From assembly GCF_023159225.1 (NCBI RefSeq), contig NC_063176.1, forward strand, positions 8,010,963-8,074,962: DNA of 64,000 bases, read 5' to 3'. The notes under the pieces are model-generated. The model was not told the origin of the DNA and did no database searches. It saw nothing but the letters and a program-made list of their open reading frames with translations. Source of the DNA: Perognathus longimembris pacificus (taxonomy: Eukaryota; Chordata; Mammalia; Rodentia; Heteromyidae). This document shows positions 30,236 through 41,890 of this stretch, in pieces (positions within the stretch are counted from its first letter, which is position 1; every line of letters begins with the position of its first letter). The translations under genes were made by a program, and so were the position numbers.

Positions 30236-32439
30236 AACTATGGTTATTATAGCTTTATGTATAAAATGAGAAGATTGTCACGTTAATTTGGAAGCTCAGG
30301 TAGTCATAAAAGTTTTGATTAAAATAGTTTTCATTCAATTATACCATTCAATGATGGTATAAATGCTTCAATAACATTTATTTTTCAGCAAAGTCAAATG
30401 TTATTATATTATTTTGTTAAAATTTTGATACACCTGTACAAAGTAAGTGACTCAGTATTTTTAATTTCTGTGTATACATTTCTAATTTTTCACTGAAATT
30501 TGACATATTTCCATAGTCAATATCCTAAGACTACTCTGAATTTTTCTAATATCACCATTTTACTGGGCACCCTGTTTCCTGGGAGCAATATCTCCCTCTG
30601 GCCTTGATGTGTTTTGTTTTGTTTTGTTTTTCATTTTTAGTCAGTGACACTGACAATAACTTTTTATTTACAAATGTGCATTTGAAAATATTTTACACAA
30701 TATATATCCACATTTTGTATATTATTAAATCAATTTGCAGATTATGATATATTAGAATGTAATATATAAATTATATTAAATATATACATATATAAATTAT
30801 AAATCACATACCATGGTATATTACTATATAACATAATTATACACTCTACAATATGTAATACATACTATTTTTGTATAATATAATTTTATGTAGTATAAAA
30901 ATGTATTATAACAATCTTCTTTTGAAATCAACTTCACTCTGGTTTTTTGCCTTTTTCATCATTACACATTGAGTGTGAGTAAGATAGAGGAAAAAGAAGT
31001 TATCAAATTCCTACACGCTTCTTATTAAAATTGTCCAACCAGTTCCTGGTTATTTTGAGATCTTTGTAATTGATCAAGCTCTAGGACAGTGTATGTAGTT
31101 ATTTTATTAGTTATCCTCTTAAAGTACACTTTCTCCTAGTAGCCTGATTCACACTAAAGTAATGATTCATTTACCTGCTTTCCATCTCCAATATATATAT
31201 ATATATATGTGTATATATATACATATATATATATATATATCATCTTAAAAAGTCTTTCATCCATTCACATATTGGGATATGTAATTTGGAGAGATTAAAG
31301 AAAACATCTTCAAGAGGATAACTTGCTGTTTTCTGAAGGATGTATTTTGCACCTGCATCTCTACCATTGAAACACGAGAGATGCAACACTGCCCAATTCA
31401 GACTCACAATTCACTGTATGGAACACACACCATTCTTGACCAATTTTCCATTATTTTACATCTGTCTTCCTTTTAAAATGAAAATGGATGGAATCACATA
31501 CATTATAAATTTTCTAAAATGAATTTTCTTTTTGATTAGATATCTTTGAGAAATTTCTATGTTGGTGGTATCAATAGTCAATCTATTAAAAAAATTTCAG
31601 GCATCTTTTGCAACTTCTCAAAATAGGAATACAAGTTGGGTTTTTCACCTCACCTTTTGCTAAAATAAGTTCAAACATATTATATAAGCAATCATCTGGA
31701 GCAATACAAAATGTATTACTACTTTCCTCTTTCTCTCCTGGATTTATCCCAAAATTAAATACAAAATGACTTATGTAAAGCACATATTTCAAGAGGGGTA
31801 AATGTATTTTTTCCAACACTGTAAATGTATGGTCCTATACTAATAAAATATTGAAAATGTGGAAAGTACAATACTCTTTACAAGAGCATAAAACTTAAGA
31901 AGCCCTTGGCAACAAAACTACTATTAACAGAGTTGTGTTGGGTGAAACTTTAGTGAAACACCAACAAGCTTAACTGCCTTGAAATTTGGAGTTAGTGGCA
32001 CACTGTTCATAATTTTCTAGAGATTTTAATTTGATTTTTGAATCAAGTTCTGGGTTCAACAGGTATGAAAAACATACAGAAGCAACAGGAGATGTAATTA
32101 CAACAAAAAGATGATGCAAGGTATGACGATAAGGTAAAAACAAAAGAAAAAAAGCCAGTAATCAATGTTGAATACAAGGAGTACTTGACAACATATCCGA
32201 GGAAAAACGATGAAATGATAGACTTTCTTTTGTAATCCAGTTACATTTTCAGAAAAAAATCACTGAAAGAATTAAGAAGAAATTCTCAGTGCATAAAAAT
32301 AAATCTACTAAAGACTAAAGTTTTAATCCCACTATGCATGTATTCTTACCATTCAACTAATATTTAATCTGATAATGAATCTGAATGTGTTTGAAAATAC
32401 TGAGTCTGCATTCAATATTACAAATTTAACCTCAGTGAT
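30236..32439. other. Gene-free, very AT-rich DNA
   Basis: No gene was recognised. It contains a short (GTTTT)n run at about 30610, strongly AT-rich sequence at 30660-30900 and an AT repeat at 31.2 kb. Open frames are short and AT-driven. Confidence 0.55.
31191..31240. repeat. AT-dinucleotide repeat with TG interruptions
   Basis: 'atatat' units with a central 'gtgtatatatatac', largely self-complementary. Confidence 0.95.
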
Positions 32440-33055
32440 ATAGCCAAAATCATACTAAGTGAAGTGAACCACACCCAAAGAAACATGGACGCTATGGTTT
32501 CCCTCATAAGGAATACTTAGTACATGTTTAGGTTAGTCATAGGAGAAGAGCATAATTGCCTAATAGCTATGCCCATATGAACACATAAGATGATGCCAAG
32601 TGAAATGAACTCCATGTTATGCAAACAAGTGTTATATCATTTTTGTAATTATTTTCAACATGCCATGTGAAAGAGTATTCCCCTTTTTTTTCCTCTCATA
32701 TTCTCTTTCCATGTTTTTACCCCTGATATCACTGTATCTGATCTTAGTACCCTAGATACTGTATGTAGGTGTATTAGAACTAGGGAAGGGAAAGGGAATA
32801 CCAAAATAGAGAGACTAGGGATAAAAAGACAAACCATTCCAAAAGCAATACTTGCAAAACCAGTTGGTATAAACTACTGTGCAACTCATGGGAGGGAGGG
32901 AAAAGGGGAGGAGGAAGTGGGGGTGGGGGTGGGAGGGAGATGAGGGAGGAGCTAACAAGTTGGATAAGAAATGTACTCATTGCCTCATGAATGATACTGT
33001 AACGCTTCTAATCTTCACTTTGACAATAAAGAAAACAAGAGAAAAATTCTAGAGT
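32440..33055 (+). mobile_element. 5'-truncated LINE-1 3' end, sense
   Basis: It begins in the end of ORF2 ('actaagtgaagtgaaccacacccaaagaaacatggac') and continues through 'tttcaacatgccatgtgaaag' and a G-rich block at 32889-32947. It ends 'ctttgacaataaagaaaacaag', the LINE-1 3' terminus and A-rich tail. This is the sense, uninverted counterpart of the copies at 6.0, 50.1 and 60.3 kb. No certain target duplication was found. Confidence 0.9.
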
Positions 33056-33820
33056 AAAATATAAGAAACTGAAAAATTATGTTTGTATCGAATAACAGTT
33101 TCATGATACTTGCTTTTGTGCTTTACAGTGTGGCCAATAGACAAGTCAGTTGCAGGTTAAGAGTAATTTAAGGAAATAACTCCACAAATCCTTTTTGTTT
33201 TGAAGAGCGACAAATGCTTACCAGACAAAATTATCTTTACTGGGTGAGAAGAAGAAAATGTCTACCCTCTTTAAGTTGCCATAGGTCCAATTGTTTATGT
33301 ATTGACTTTTGCAGTTTTGCTACAGTATTTTATTTTGTAATTGTTAGTATATAATGAATAAGTAATGAAATTCAGCTCATACAATTTACAAATAAAGTTC
33401 TTACTCCTAAGTAGGCTAAATTTGCATTTTTTAATTATTCAGGTTGCTTACAAATGTAAATGACATTTTAAGTATTAATGATATTGATGTGAATACAGTT
33501 CATATTTTTCCAAAGAAAACATATCATTTATTTAAAGTAAAATGAGAAATGAAGGCCCTTAGAACATTTGTGGTTGTTTTGGATGTAAATATCTCAAGCA
33601 TGCATCGAAAGCCATATCAAGTTTATCCTATAAAAATGAATTTACCAACAATTTATAAGGAATTATTGACTTGTATAATATACACCTCAATGTTATTAAA
33701 ATACTTTTCTTTCTTGAAGACATTCCTCTAGAAAGACAATTTGGACACAGAAGGATAATTTGCATAATAAAGATATAGCTCTAATGAAGTAAATTAAAAT
33801 GCTCCCCAAAGTGATTTCTT
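33056..33820. other. Gene-free AT-rich DNA
   Basis: Nothing was recognised between the LINE-1 end and the next SINE. Confidence 0.55.
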
Positions 33821-33825
33821 CATAT

Positions 33826-33835
<10 letters not shown>

Positions 33836-33862
<27 letters not shown>

Positions 33863-34056
33863 GCCAGTCCTGGGCCTTGGACTCAGGGCCTGAGCACTGT
33901 CCCTGGCTTCTTCCCGCTCAAGGCTAGCACTCCGCCACTTGAGCCACAGCGCCGCTTCTGGCCGTTTTTTCTGTATATGTGGTGCTGGGGAATCGAACCT
34001 AGGGCCTCGTGTATCCGAGGCAGGCACTCTTGCCACTAGGCTATATCCCCAGCCCC
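33836..34056 (-). mobile_element. Young dimeric ID-like SINE, antisense, CpG-rich
   Basis: A full dimer with a long pure poly-T (tail) of about 30 bases and a 15 bp duplication, catatcagatttttt (33821-33835 and 34057-34071). It keeps CpG sites that other copies have lost ('cccgctc', 'ccgcc', 'gcgccgc', 'ggccg', 'cctcg', 'tccgagg'). The intact tail and CpGs mark it as probably the youngest SINE in the window. Confidence 0.94.
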
Positions 34057-34071
34057 CATATCAGATTTTTT

Positions 34072-37000
34072 ACTTAACATTTTACTTCAGCTGCCATATG
34101 TTGGGAATAAATTATGTGAGATAATCTTACTGCATAAGATGATGAAATCAAGTACAGTTAGTAAACAATTGCAGTGATCCAGTTAAGAAAGGACAAAAAA
34201 AAAATTGAAATATCCTTTGTCAAAAGAAATGATGCATCTAGATTAAAGGGGAGATCAGGAGATGAGTTTACATGACTTTACCTTTAAGCAGAGTACAAAA
34301 GATGTTAAAGATAGTTAATTCTGTCTTTGACCATCAAGCATTATTCCTTCTGATGATAGATTTAGGGAAATATTAGGTTTGGTGGAATTTCAAATAAGCA
34401 TATGTATACACACACACATATATAAAGCAGTTGACTAAAATACAATATGTGCAGAAGTAAAATTCCACAGTGTAATCCACATCAACTATTAAAAGATTAA
34501 TAAAATTAATATTGGAACACTTAAACAAGTTTGATTGGGGAAGCTAATAGAAGAGTAGATGAATGAAAATGGATCAAGGAACAAATAGAACTGGGATATT
34601 CAATGTACTTATGTAATAAAGGAAGTGGGAATTCTGAAATGCGTTGAGGGGAGGGTCAAATGCACATGGAAGAATGGCACGATTGGTGATTCTAATCAGA
34701 AAGAACTGATCAGATAGATGGGCACCTTAGATGGTAGACCTTTATACACCCATTTGAAATTTAGGGAGCAAAGGAGGAGGTAGAAAATGGTCTTGTGTTA
34801 ATCAGTGGTAGACAGGGAAGGAATACATATATAGGCAAAAGCTGGTAGCACAAAAGGATCAAGTGTTAAATGACAAGCTAAGAAATTATTTTGAAGAAGT
34901 AGAAGTACCCATCAGATGTGGAATAGAGAAAAACGCAGCCAGCAATGTAGATAGAGTAAATAATTAGAGGGGAAAAAGGAAGCATTGAAAAATATCAAGC
35001 AAGGAAATAAAAATTGAACAGCATTGGATTGAGGAGCTGAAATGTATTCAGACACGTTCATCTATATCTATCTCGATGTACAGTAAAAGTGATCACCAGA
35101 GGGATGCAGTTACAATAGTAAGATAAGGAGCACATTGCCTTTTAAACACTGGTCATTATCAAGTTCAGTTTACCCTAATCTCAGTCATTTGAACTGAATT
35201 GTGTGCATACAAGTACTCAACCAATAATCTAGGCTAAACTTTCATGCATTATCTTTCCTTAAATCATTTATGAAGTCTTGATTTTCCTAAATTACCTCCA
35301 GATTGAGACAACACTTGATTCTTTTTTTATAAGACAGGTTGGTTCTGTCTGACAATCCCAATTTCTGGAAAGCAAATGATAATCTAATGATAATTCTCCT
35401 TGAAATTTAAGCTTCTTAAATATGGCAGTTTTTTTTCCAACCTGAAACGTACTTACAAATCTATAAGAGCCAAATGAATATATATTCTTGATCTTGTTTA
35501 GGTTAACTTTTATCTCCTTGGATGAAGAATGTGGATTGCAGAAATTCAGGTGAAGGAAGCATTAAAGTATCCATCTGATAAAGTGGAGACCTGAATTATG
35601 AGAAATAAATCAGGAGCCTGTGATGGGAAGGGTGTGTTTAGCTACTAAGATTAATAAAAGTTTGATAATATGACACGGGAAGAGAATAGTTCAAGGAGAA
35701 AGAATAGCAAATACAAGGAAGGGCATAGGCTAGAAAATGTATATATTGTAAATCTAGAGACAAAGAATATAAAGAAAGTTTAAATCACTAGAAGTAGCAT
35801 AGTGCCATCAAACACCAAAATGGACAAAGAATTTACTCCTGAATTGTATGTTTCCTTCTTTGATTTCTGATATAATGTATGTAGTTAGCAAGGTGATGAT
35901 TCCCAACATTGTGTGCCTGTATATGAAAGTCCCACATACAATCTGAAATATAGTATCTGAAATATAGTATCTAGAAATTTTAGATAGATGGACAGACAGA
36001 CAGACAGAAAGAGGCAGACAAATGACAAATCAGTTGAGAGGTTTGTTATACAGCTAGGTTGCTGTTTATGACCAGCTACCATTTTAAATATTTCTATATT
36101 TCTAAATCTGTGAAGAAGGTCAAATATGGGTGTTTGAAATTCTAATTTTACTGCACTGTATTAAAGGGTTGTTATCTAATTTGCAGATTAAATTGTCTTC
36201 AATCCATTGTTTCTCAGTTTGTATTAAACCTTGCAGTTTAAAAGTGTTTCTGAAAATTATTTTCAAGTAAAGTGACAAGAAATAAAGACCAGGCCCATAG
36301 ATTATGTCTATTAAAAATACATACAAAATATATGGAATAATTAGTTACCAACATATGAAGCAATAGCTCATTAAAAAACTGCTGGGAAATAAGCTGCTCA
36401 GAAATACTTCACGTTAACTTAGTAAAGGTTTTAAGATCTTTTGTTTCTCATTCTTTATTAATGGGGATATTTGCATTCAAATAGACATCATTTGTTTTTA
36501 GGAATTCATTTGCTCCTGCTGTTCTCTACCTACCATTTATTAGTTTGTTTATAACAGGAGAAAAAAAATGCTGAGGATATCACTACAGTTTCTACCTTCA
36601 GGTGAGAGATAGACACCACTTGTTGGGCTTGGTAACTGGGAAAATGTTTGGTACTCATTCCAACTGTGTTAGATGAAAATGAGTGAGAATCCAAGAACTT
36701 AAAGAAAATGACACATTACTTTTTCCTAACTGAAATATATCTGTGTGATATAGAGCTTTCACAATGCGCCAACTGTACCACATGCACTTAATAGCAATAT
36801 GAGACCTATGCTAAAATAATTGCTTCAGAAATCCCACCAACATATGAGCAATGAGATAAGCATGTTGACAACACATTTCGGTTTCACTATTGTACATGTA
36901 AATCTCTGTTTATGGGATTTGGGAATTACTATTTACTAGAGGTGAATGTAAATTAATCAACATTAATTCTGCATAGCATTCATACATGGAATACTTACGT

Positions 37001-38622
37001 ATTACTCATTTATCACAGCATAGACTATTTCATTCTTTGTGTCTGTAATCAGTGGAGATTTAAGTTCATGGAGAGAAAAATGTGACTGGAGTTCTCTGTT
37101 GTATTGCCTGGACAAAGCCAAATGTTACAGTGTGTTCCATTACAAGTGCAAAACTGCTAATCTAATGAAAATGTTACTGTTCTAGGCAATATGTTCTTTG
37201 TGTTATTGTAGAATATAATGGAAAAGCCTGCATTAATATTATTTGGCAAGACAAGTGACAGGTAGAGAATTTAAAATTCTGATCAAGTGTGGTGCACAGG
37301 AAAAAAAAATCAACAAGAATAAAAAATGTTTCTGCCAGTTTGAATAGAAAGTGCCTGGTGGGTGGGAAGCATTTGAATTAGGATTGATTATAGAATAGAA
37401 TAGGCTGGTATTCAGGTTTATATGGAATGCTTTTTTCAAGGACATGAGACTAAAAGAAATTCAGTTTGCAATTAGTTTAAAAAAATATAATAAAATGTTT
37501 AAAGTAGGGACAATAAAGGAAAAGGTTATTTAACGTAGTCAAAAGAATATGCCCAGTCTATTTAGTAGAGCTGATTCAATTCTGTCCCGTTAAATATTGT
37601 TTCTTCTGCCATTCTCCATGACTTTTGCTGGGAATACTCTGATAATAAATTTCTTATTGTAATTAAGGATGCACAAATTTGTCTGTAAATATGTTTTAAC
37701 TAACATCATTGTCTGAAACAATATAGGAGAAAGAGGATACATACAAACAAGCACTGAAGGTAATTTCTATCCTGTTGCACGCTGAATAATTCAGCCTAGT
37801 TTGTACACATGGATGTATTTATTTGTGATGGGAGAGAGGAAGCATAGTAAAGTAAGTGTCTCTGTTATTACAGGTCCTGATCAAAAGTTTAGATGTTGTT
37901 GTAAAGAAAAAAAGAAAAATGTATATTATATATAATATTGTTTAAAACAAACATAAGTAATCAAATAATTTCAAAAGGCTACTCTATTAATAGCTTTCCC
38001 ATATGTATTAAATTGAATCCTAAACAGTTATTAAAGTGGCAAAACTAGATACTTATCTTTCAGGAAAATAACATACCAAAATATAGTTTATACTCAAAAC
38101 TGGACAATGAAAGAAAGAAAGGAAGTTTAAAACTCCTCAAATATACTATACACAACAATTTTATGACTACTGTGTAGGTATATATATATTTACAAATATA
38201 TTTCTACTTGTGCATATATATATATATAGAAATAATATATGTATACATAATTCTACTTATATAATTATGTAGAATTAAAATTTTAATACTTAAAATTGTA
38301 TGAAGAATTAAAATTTTAAATGTTACTTCAGAATAGAAATTTAGTTGGGGAAACTGGATTGGAAAGGTTGTAGAGATTTCAACTTATCCTATTCCTTTGG
38401 AATGTAAATGGAGTTTGAAAATACAAATAGAAACTTTGATATAGTCATTATGTGCATTGCTCATACAATATTTCATTTTAACTTTAAATTATTTCATTAG
38501 GGCAGATGTGGGGAAATAGAAATTTAAAAGAAACATGGGGCCCTTCATCACACCATCTAAACTTCTATTGACTGACCATGTAGCCTCTGCTCACTTTTGA
38601 AGAAGTTTCCTTGCTAGAAAAT
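34072..38622. other. Gene-free DNA, 4.5 kb
   Basis: The longest stretch without recognised elements. Minor features are a tandem 'ctgaaatatagtat' duplication at about 35941-35969, a 'gacagacaga' run near 35990, and AT-rich repeats at 38177-38260. No exon-like ORF was seen. Confidence 0.5.
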
Positions 38623-38633
38623 AAAATAAGATG

Positions 38634-38713
38634 AAACTGTAACTTCTCTGTACATCACTTTGACAGTAAATAAGAAAAAAAAGGCTAGCACTCTACCACT
38701 GAAAAAGCAAAAG
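38634..38713 (+). mobile_element. Tiny LINE-1 3' end with an antisense SINE fragment, one target duplication
   Basis: About 54 bases of LINE-1 3' terminus ('gtacatcactttgacagtaaataag' plus A tail) are followed by an 18-base antisense SINE piece (ggctagcactctaccact) and a short A-rich end. The 11 bp aaaataagatg flanks the whole (38623-38633 and 38714-38724). It looks like one chimeric insertion. Confidence 0.6.
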
Positions 38714-39534
38714 AAAATAAGATGCTTGTAACAAATAACAGAAAAGTATTCTCTTAGGGAAGAGCTTAGACGTCAGCGTAACAGCAGAATAGCTACTAGT
38801 TGCTCTGTAACATTTTCTTGAGATTTCACTAGGCATATATATATTTTAGAGAGATAAAATGTAGTAATTCTTGTGTTACTCTTGGGAACTAATCAACAGT
38901 AAATATGGTATGTGCACATACTAATGGAAGTGTGGGCTGTGACTCTAGGCTGGAAGAGATGCAGTTCAGATAAGGAGATACAATATACATAAACTTTTTC
39001 AGTTTTCAAGTGCTACACTTTGAAATTGGAGTGAGAAAACTATTAAAATAAATCTCAATCTAATCATGTATTCTTATCTCTATCAATAAAGAGCATAATT
39101 AATACAAAAGTAATATTTTATAAATCAAATAATTGATTGATATAATTTCAGGTAACATTTCTAGTTGTTCTACATTTGTTTTACTGCTTAGTTAATGCCA
39201 GGAAATTTTGTTGCCTATTTGTGAATCACTTAGGAATATATTTGTGCAGGAATATGGATTTCTTTAATGACTAAATGTCAAGATATGCTGTCTGCCACTG
39301 ACATTTATGTTGACAGACACCTTGAAAATAAGAAGGTTCTATAAATCTTTTATGATGAATCTGGCTTTGTTCATGTAAACCATTGTACTCTGGTAAAGAG
39401 TGAGAGCCATTTTAATGTTTGTAAAAGATTCTTATCCTGAGATCTGAAATAACTCCTTTCAATTTGGCACTAATCAACACCCTGTACTTGACCCATTCTC
39501 CCCACATTTTTCTGCTGTGGTTATTTTTCATACA

Positions 39535-39725
39535 TGAGTCTCCCACTTTTTGGCCTTTGGCTGATTTCATACTTTTGTCTCTCTACTTGAATGTTCCACA
39601 CAGCTAGGTTATACCACCATGTTCAGCTTACTTATTGAAAAAGGGTTTCTCAAACTTTTTGCCTGAGTTGGCCTTAAAATTTTGTCATCTATATCCTTGG
39701 CTTGCAAGGAGTTGGGGTTATTAAA
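39535..39725 (-). mobile_element. Degenerate B1/composite SINE, antisense
   Basis: 'gggtttctcaaactttttgcctgagttggccttaaaattttgtcatctatatccttggc' resembles the antisense B1-like half. The remainder is too diverged to place, so the left end is uncertain. Confidence 0.4.
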
Positions 39726-39765
39726 TAATAGCTTCACAATGTTTTCCCATTCAATCTATTTGTCA

Positions 39766-39853
39766 AAGAGGTAGAGTGCTAGTCTAGAGCAAAAAGAAGC
39801 CAGGGACAGTGCTCAGGCCTTGAGTCCAAGCTCCAGGACTGGCAAATAACAAA
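39766..39853 (+). mobile_element. 5'-truncated ID-like SINE (second monomer part)
   Basis: It starts at 'aagaggtagagtgctag', deep in the second monomer, and ends 'ccaggactggcaaataacaa'. The duplication is aatctatttgtca (39753-39765) versus aatctatttatca (39854-39866). It is an independent truncated insertion. Confidence 0.85.
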
Positions 39854-39904
39854 AATCTATTTATCATAAAAATTTGGAAACTAAACCTCATCTCATTTTA
39901 AAAT

Positions 39905-40255
39905 AAGAAAAGGAAAAAAAGAATGTAGGAAGGAATGAAGGAAGAAAGAAAAAAAGGCAAGCAAAGAAGGAGGGAGGGATGGAGGGATAGAGGAAAGGAA
40001 GGAAGGAAGGAAGGAAGGAAGGAAGGAAGGAAGGAAGGAAGGGAGGGAGGGAAGGAGGGAGGGAGGGAGGGAGGGAGGGAGGGAGGAAGGAAGGAAGGAA
40101 GGAAGGAAGGAAGGAAGGAAGGAAGGAAGGAAGGGAGGGAGGGAGGAAGGAATGAAGGAAGGAAGGAAAAGAAAGTATAAAGGAAAGAAGGAGTGAAAGA
40201 AGGAAGGAAAGAAAGTAATAAGAAAGAAAATAAGGAAAGGAAGAAAATAAAGATT
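39905..40255. repeat. (GGAA)n/(GGGA)n purine tract, about 350 bp
   Basis: One strand is almost entirely purine. Blocks of pure ggaa alternate with gggagg blocks, with degenerate AAAG-rich edges. It is potentially triplex-forming and length-unstable. The open frame through it encodes a low-complexity Arg/Glu/Gly/Lys repeat and is not a gene. Confidence 0.95.
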
Positions 40256-40264
40256 TCTAGAACT

Positions 40265-40350
40265 TAGTCTAGGTTCAGTAGCTCATTCCTCTGTTCTTAG
40301 GTACTTGTGAGGCAGAGATAAGATGATCACAGTCTAAACCCAACTATAAA
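40265..40350 (+). mobile_element. Composite SINE head (B1-like half), sense
   Basis: 'taggttcagtagctcattcctctgttcttaggtacttgtgaggcagagataagatgatcacag' is a diverged B1-like head. The ID-like half is missing. Confidence 0.5.
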
Positions 40351-40484
40351 AAATATTACTAAAATATGTTATATTGTGTTTAAGTACTACTATTAACTAA
40401 AATGTTTTAAATAGATTTGCTTACTTAAATCTATGTTCATGCAGTTTAAACAATGATACTTAGTAACAAAAATGTTTAAGAATT

Positions 40485-40543
40485 GCAATGTTCAACAAGA
40501 AATGTACTCATCACCTTATGTAACTAATGGTAACCCCTCTGTA
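40485..40543 (+). mobile_element. LINE-1 3' terminus fragment, sense, fused to a SINE
   Basis: 'caacaagaaatgtactcatcaccttatgtaactaatggtaacccctctgtac' is the last part of the LINE-1 3' UTR. It lacks the final bases and A tail and passes directly into an antisense SINE. Confidence 0.7.
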
Positions 40544-40731
40544 CAGTCCTGGGGCTTGAACTCAGGGACTAAGCACTGTCCCTAACTTCTTTTTGCAAGG
40601 CTAGCACTCTACCACTTGAGCCACAGCACCACTTCTGACTTTTTTCTATATATGTGGTGCTGAGGAATCGAACCCAGGACTTCATGTATGCCAGGAAAGC
40701 ACTCTACCACTAGACCATATTCCCAGTCCCC
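40544..40731 (-). mobile_element. Dimeric ID-like SINE, antisense, lacking its tail
   Basis: Both monomers are present in reverse complement, from 'agtcctggggcttgaactcagg' to 'gaccatattcccagtccc'. The poly-T expected at the left is absent, and LINE-1 3' sequence abuts instead. No target duplication was found. Confidence 0.85.
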
Positions 40732-41549
40732 TCACTAGCTCTTTAAATGATAGTGTTGATCATATGGTCATATTTCCATAATGAAAGTAAATATATGTAT
40801 ATATGTATATATACCACATGTATATAACACACACACACATATATAATTAGTCACAGCTATCTGAATGACAAAATTCAGTTAGGATGTCTAATTACAGATA
40901 TAATAAAACTCAACATTGTGTGTCCCTCCCTTAACTTATTTTTTATTTAAACAAAGAATATGTGTTTTACACATAAAAAAAGTCTATATAGTCTCCAGCC
41001 ACCCCATGACCACTTAGGTCACCTCAAGGCTCAAGCTGGGAAACCTGGACTTACTTTGTTTCATTCTTTGCAGACTCAGGAATCCATGTAGAGCTCAACA
41101 CTAAAAACAAGTTCAGCCTCACAACACTTACCCAATTCTATAGCATGTAACCTGAAGTCATTACAATACCCTTGCATAGAAAAACAAATTCTAAATTAAC
41201 ATTCTATTTTATTTTACTTTTTTCTAATGTTAAAGAATTTTTATAAGAGAAGCTAGGACTATTCCTTTAAATATCAACATGAGGCTCTTAGTTGATTTCA
41301 CATGAAATCATGGGATTATCATTGCTTTGACCCACAAGGCCCATTATGATCTCATCCTGGACTCACTAACTTCATTATGGGGCAAGTTTTTCACTTTTAA
41401 AATAGATTTCTCATTTTTTTATGCTTTGACTTATTTTTTCTAAAAATAAATTTACTATTTGTGTTCTCCATAACTCCTCTTATGCTACAGTTAATTGATT
41501 TATCATTGTTGGGGTACCCTTTTGTGTGCTTACTTTTAGATTTATGATG
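40732..41549. other. Gene-free DNA with a TATG/CA repeat
   Basis: 'atatatgtatatatgtatatataccacatg' and an 'acacacac' run lie at about 40790-40845. Otherwise nothing was recognised. Confidence 0.5.
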
Positions 41550-41890
41550 AGTACTAGGAAAGGGGTACTTGCAAGGGGGGGGTAGGCATGAAAAATATAG
41601 GGGGAGAAGAATGAACGGGAGAGATGAATAGAACGCAGGCAAAAATGCATTGCCTATGCCACCAAAATGAGAAAAGTAAGGGAAGGAGTGGGCGAGCGAA
41701 CGACGCAGATCAAGATGATTCATGTACATAAATTGCTGTGTTAAATGGCAGAGCATTCAACAAACAACTTACAAATTAAGAACAGTGAGGAAAGGGTAGC
41801 TTGGGAGGGTTGGGTGATTGGTCAAGAGGCATTACATTCATAACTTGCACTGTTGTGTGGCAACTCTTTGTACAAGTACCTAAAAAAATT
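41550..41890 (+). mobile_element. Possible LINE-1 3' UTR relic, sense
   Basis: A G-rich block at the start, 'gggagggttgggtgattgg', then 'acttgcactgttgtgtggcaactctttgtacaagtacc' and an A-rich end imitate the layout of a LINE-1 3' UTR. Base-level similarity to the clear copies is weak. Confidence 0.35.

Noticed and set aside
39935..40180. Open frame of Arg/Glu/Gly/Lys repeats
   Set aside because: It is a translation of the GGAA microsatellite and would be open in any frame of such a repeat.
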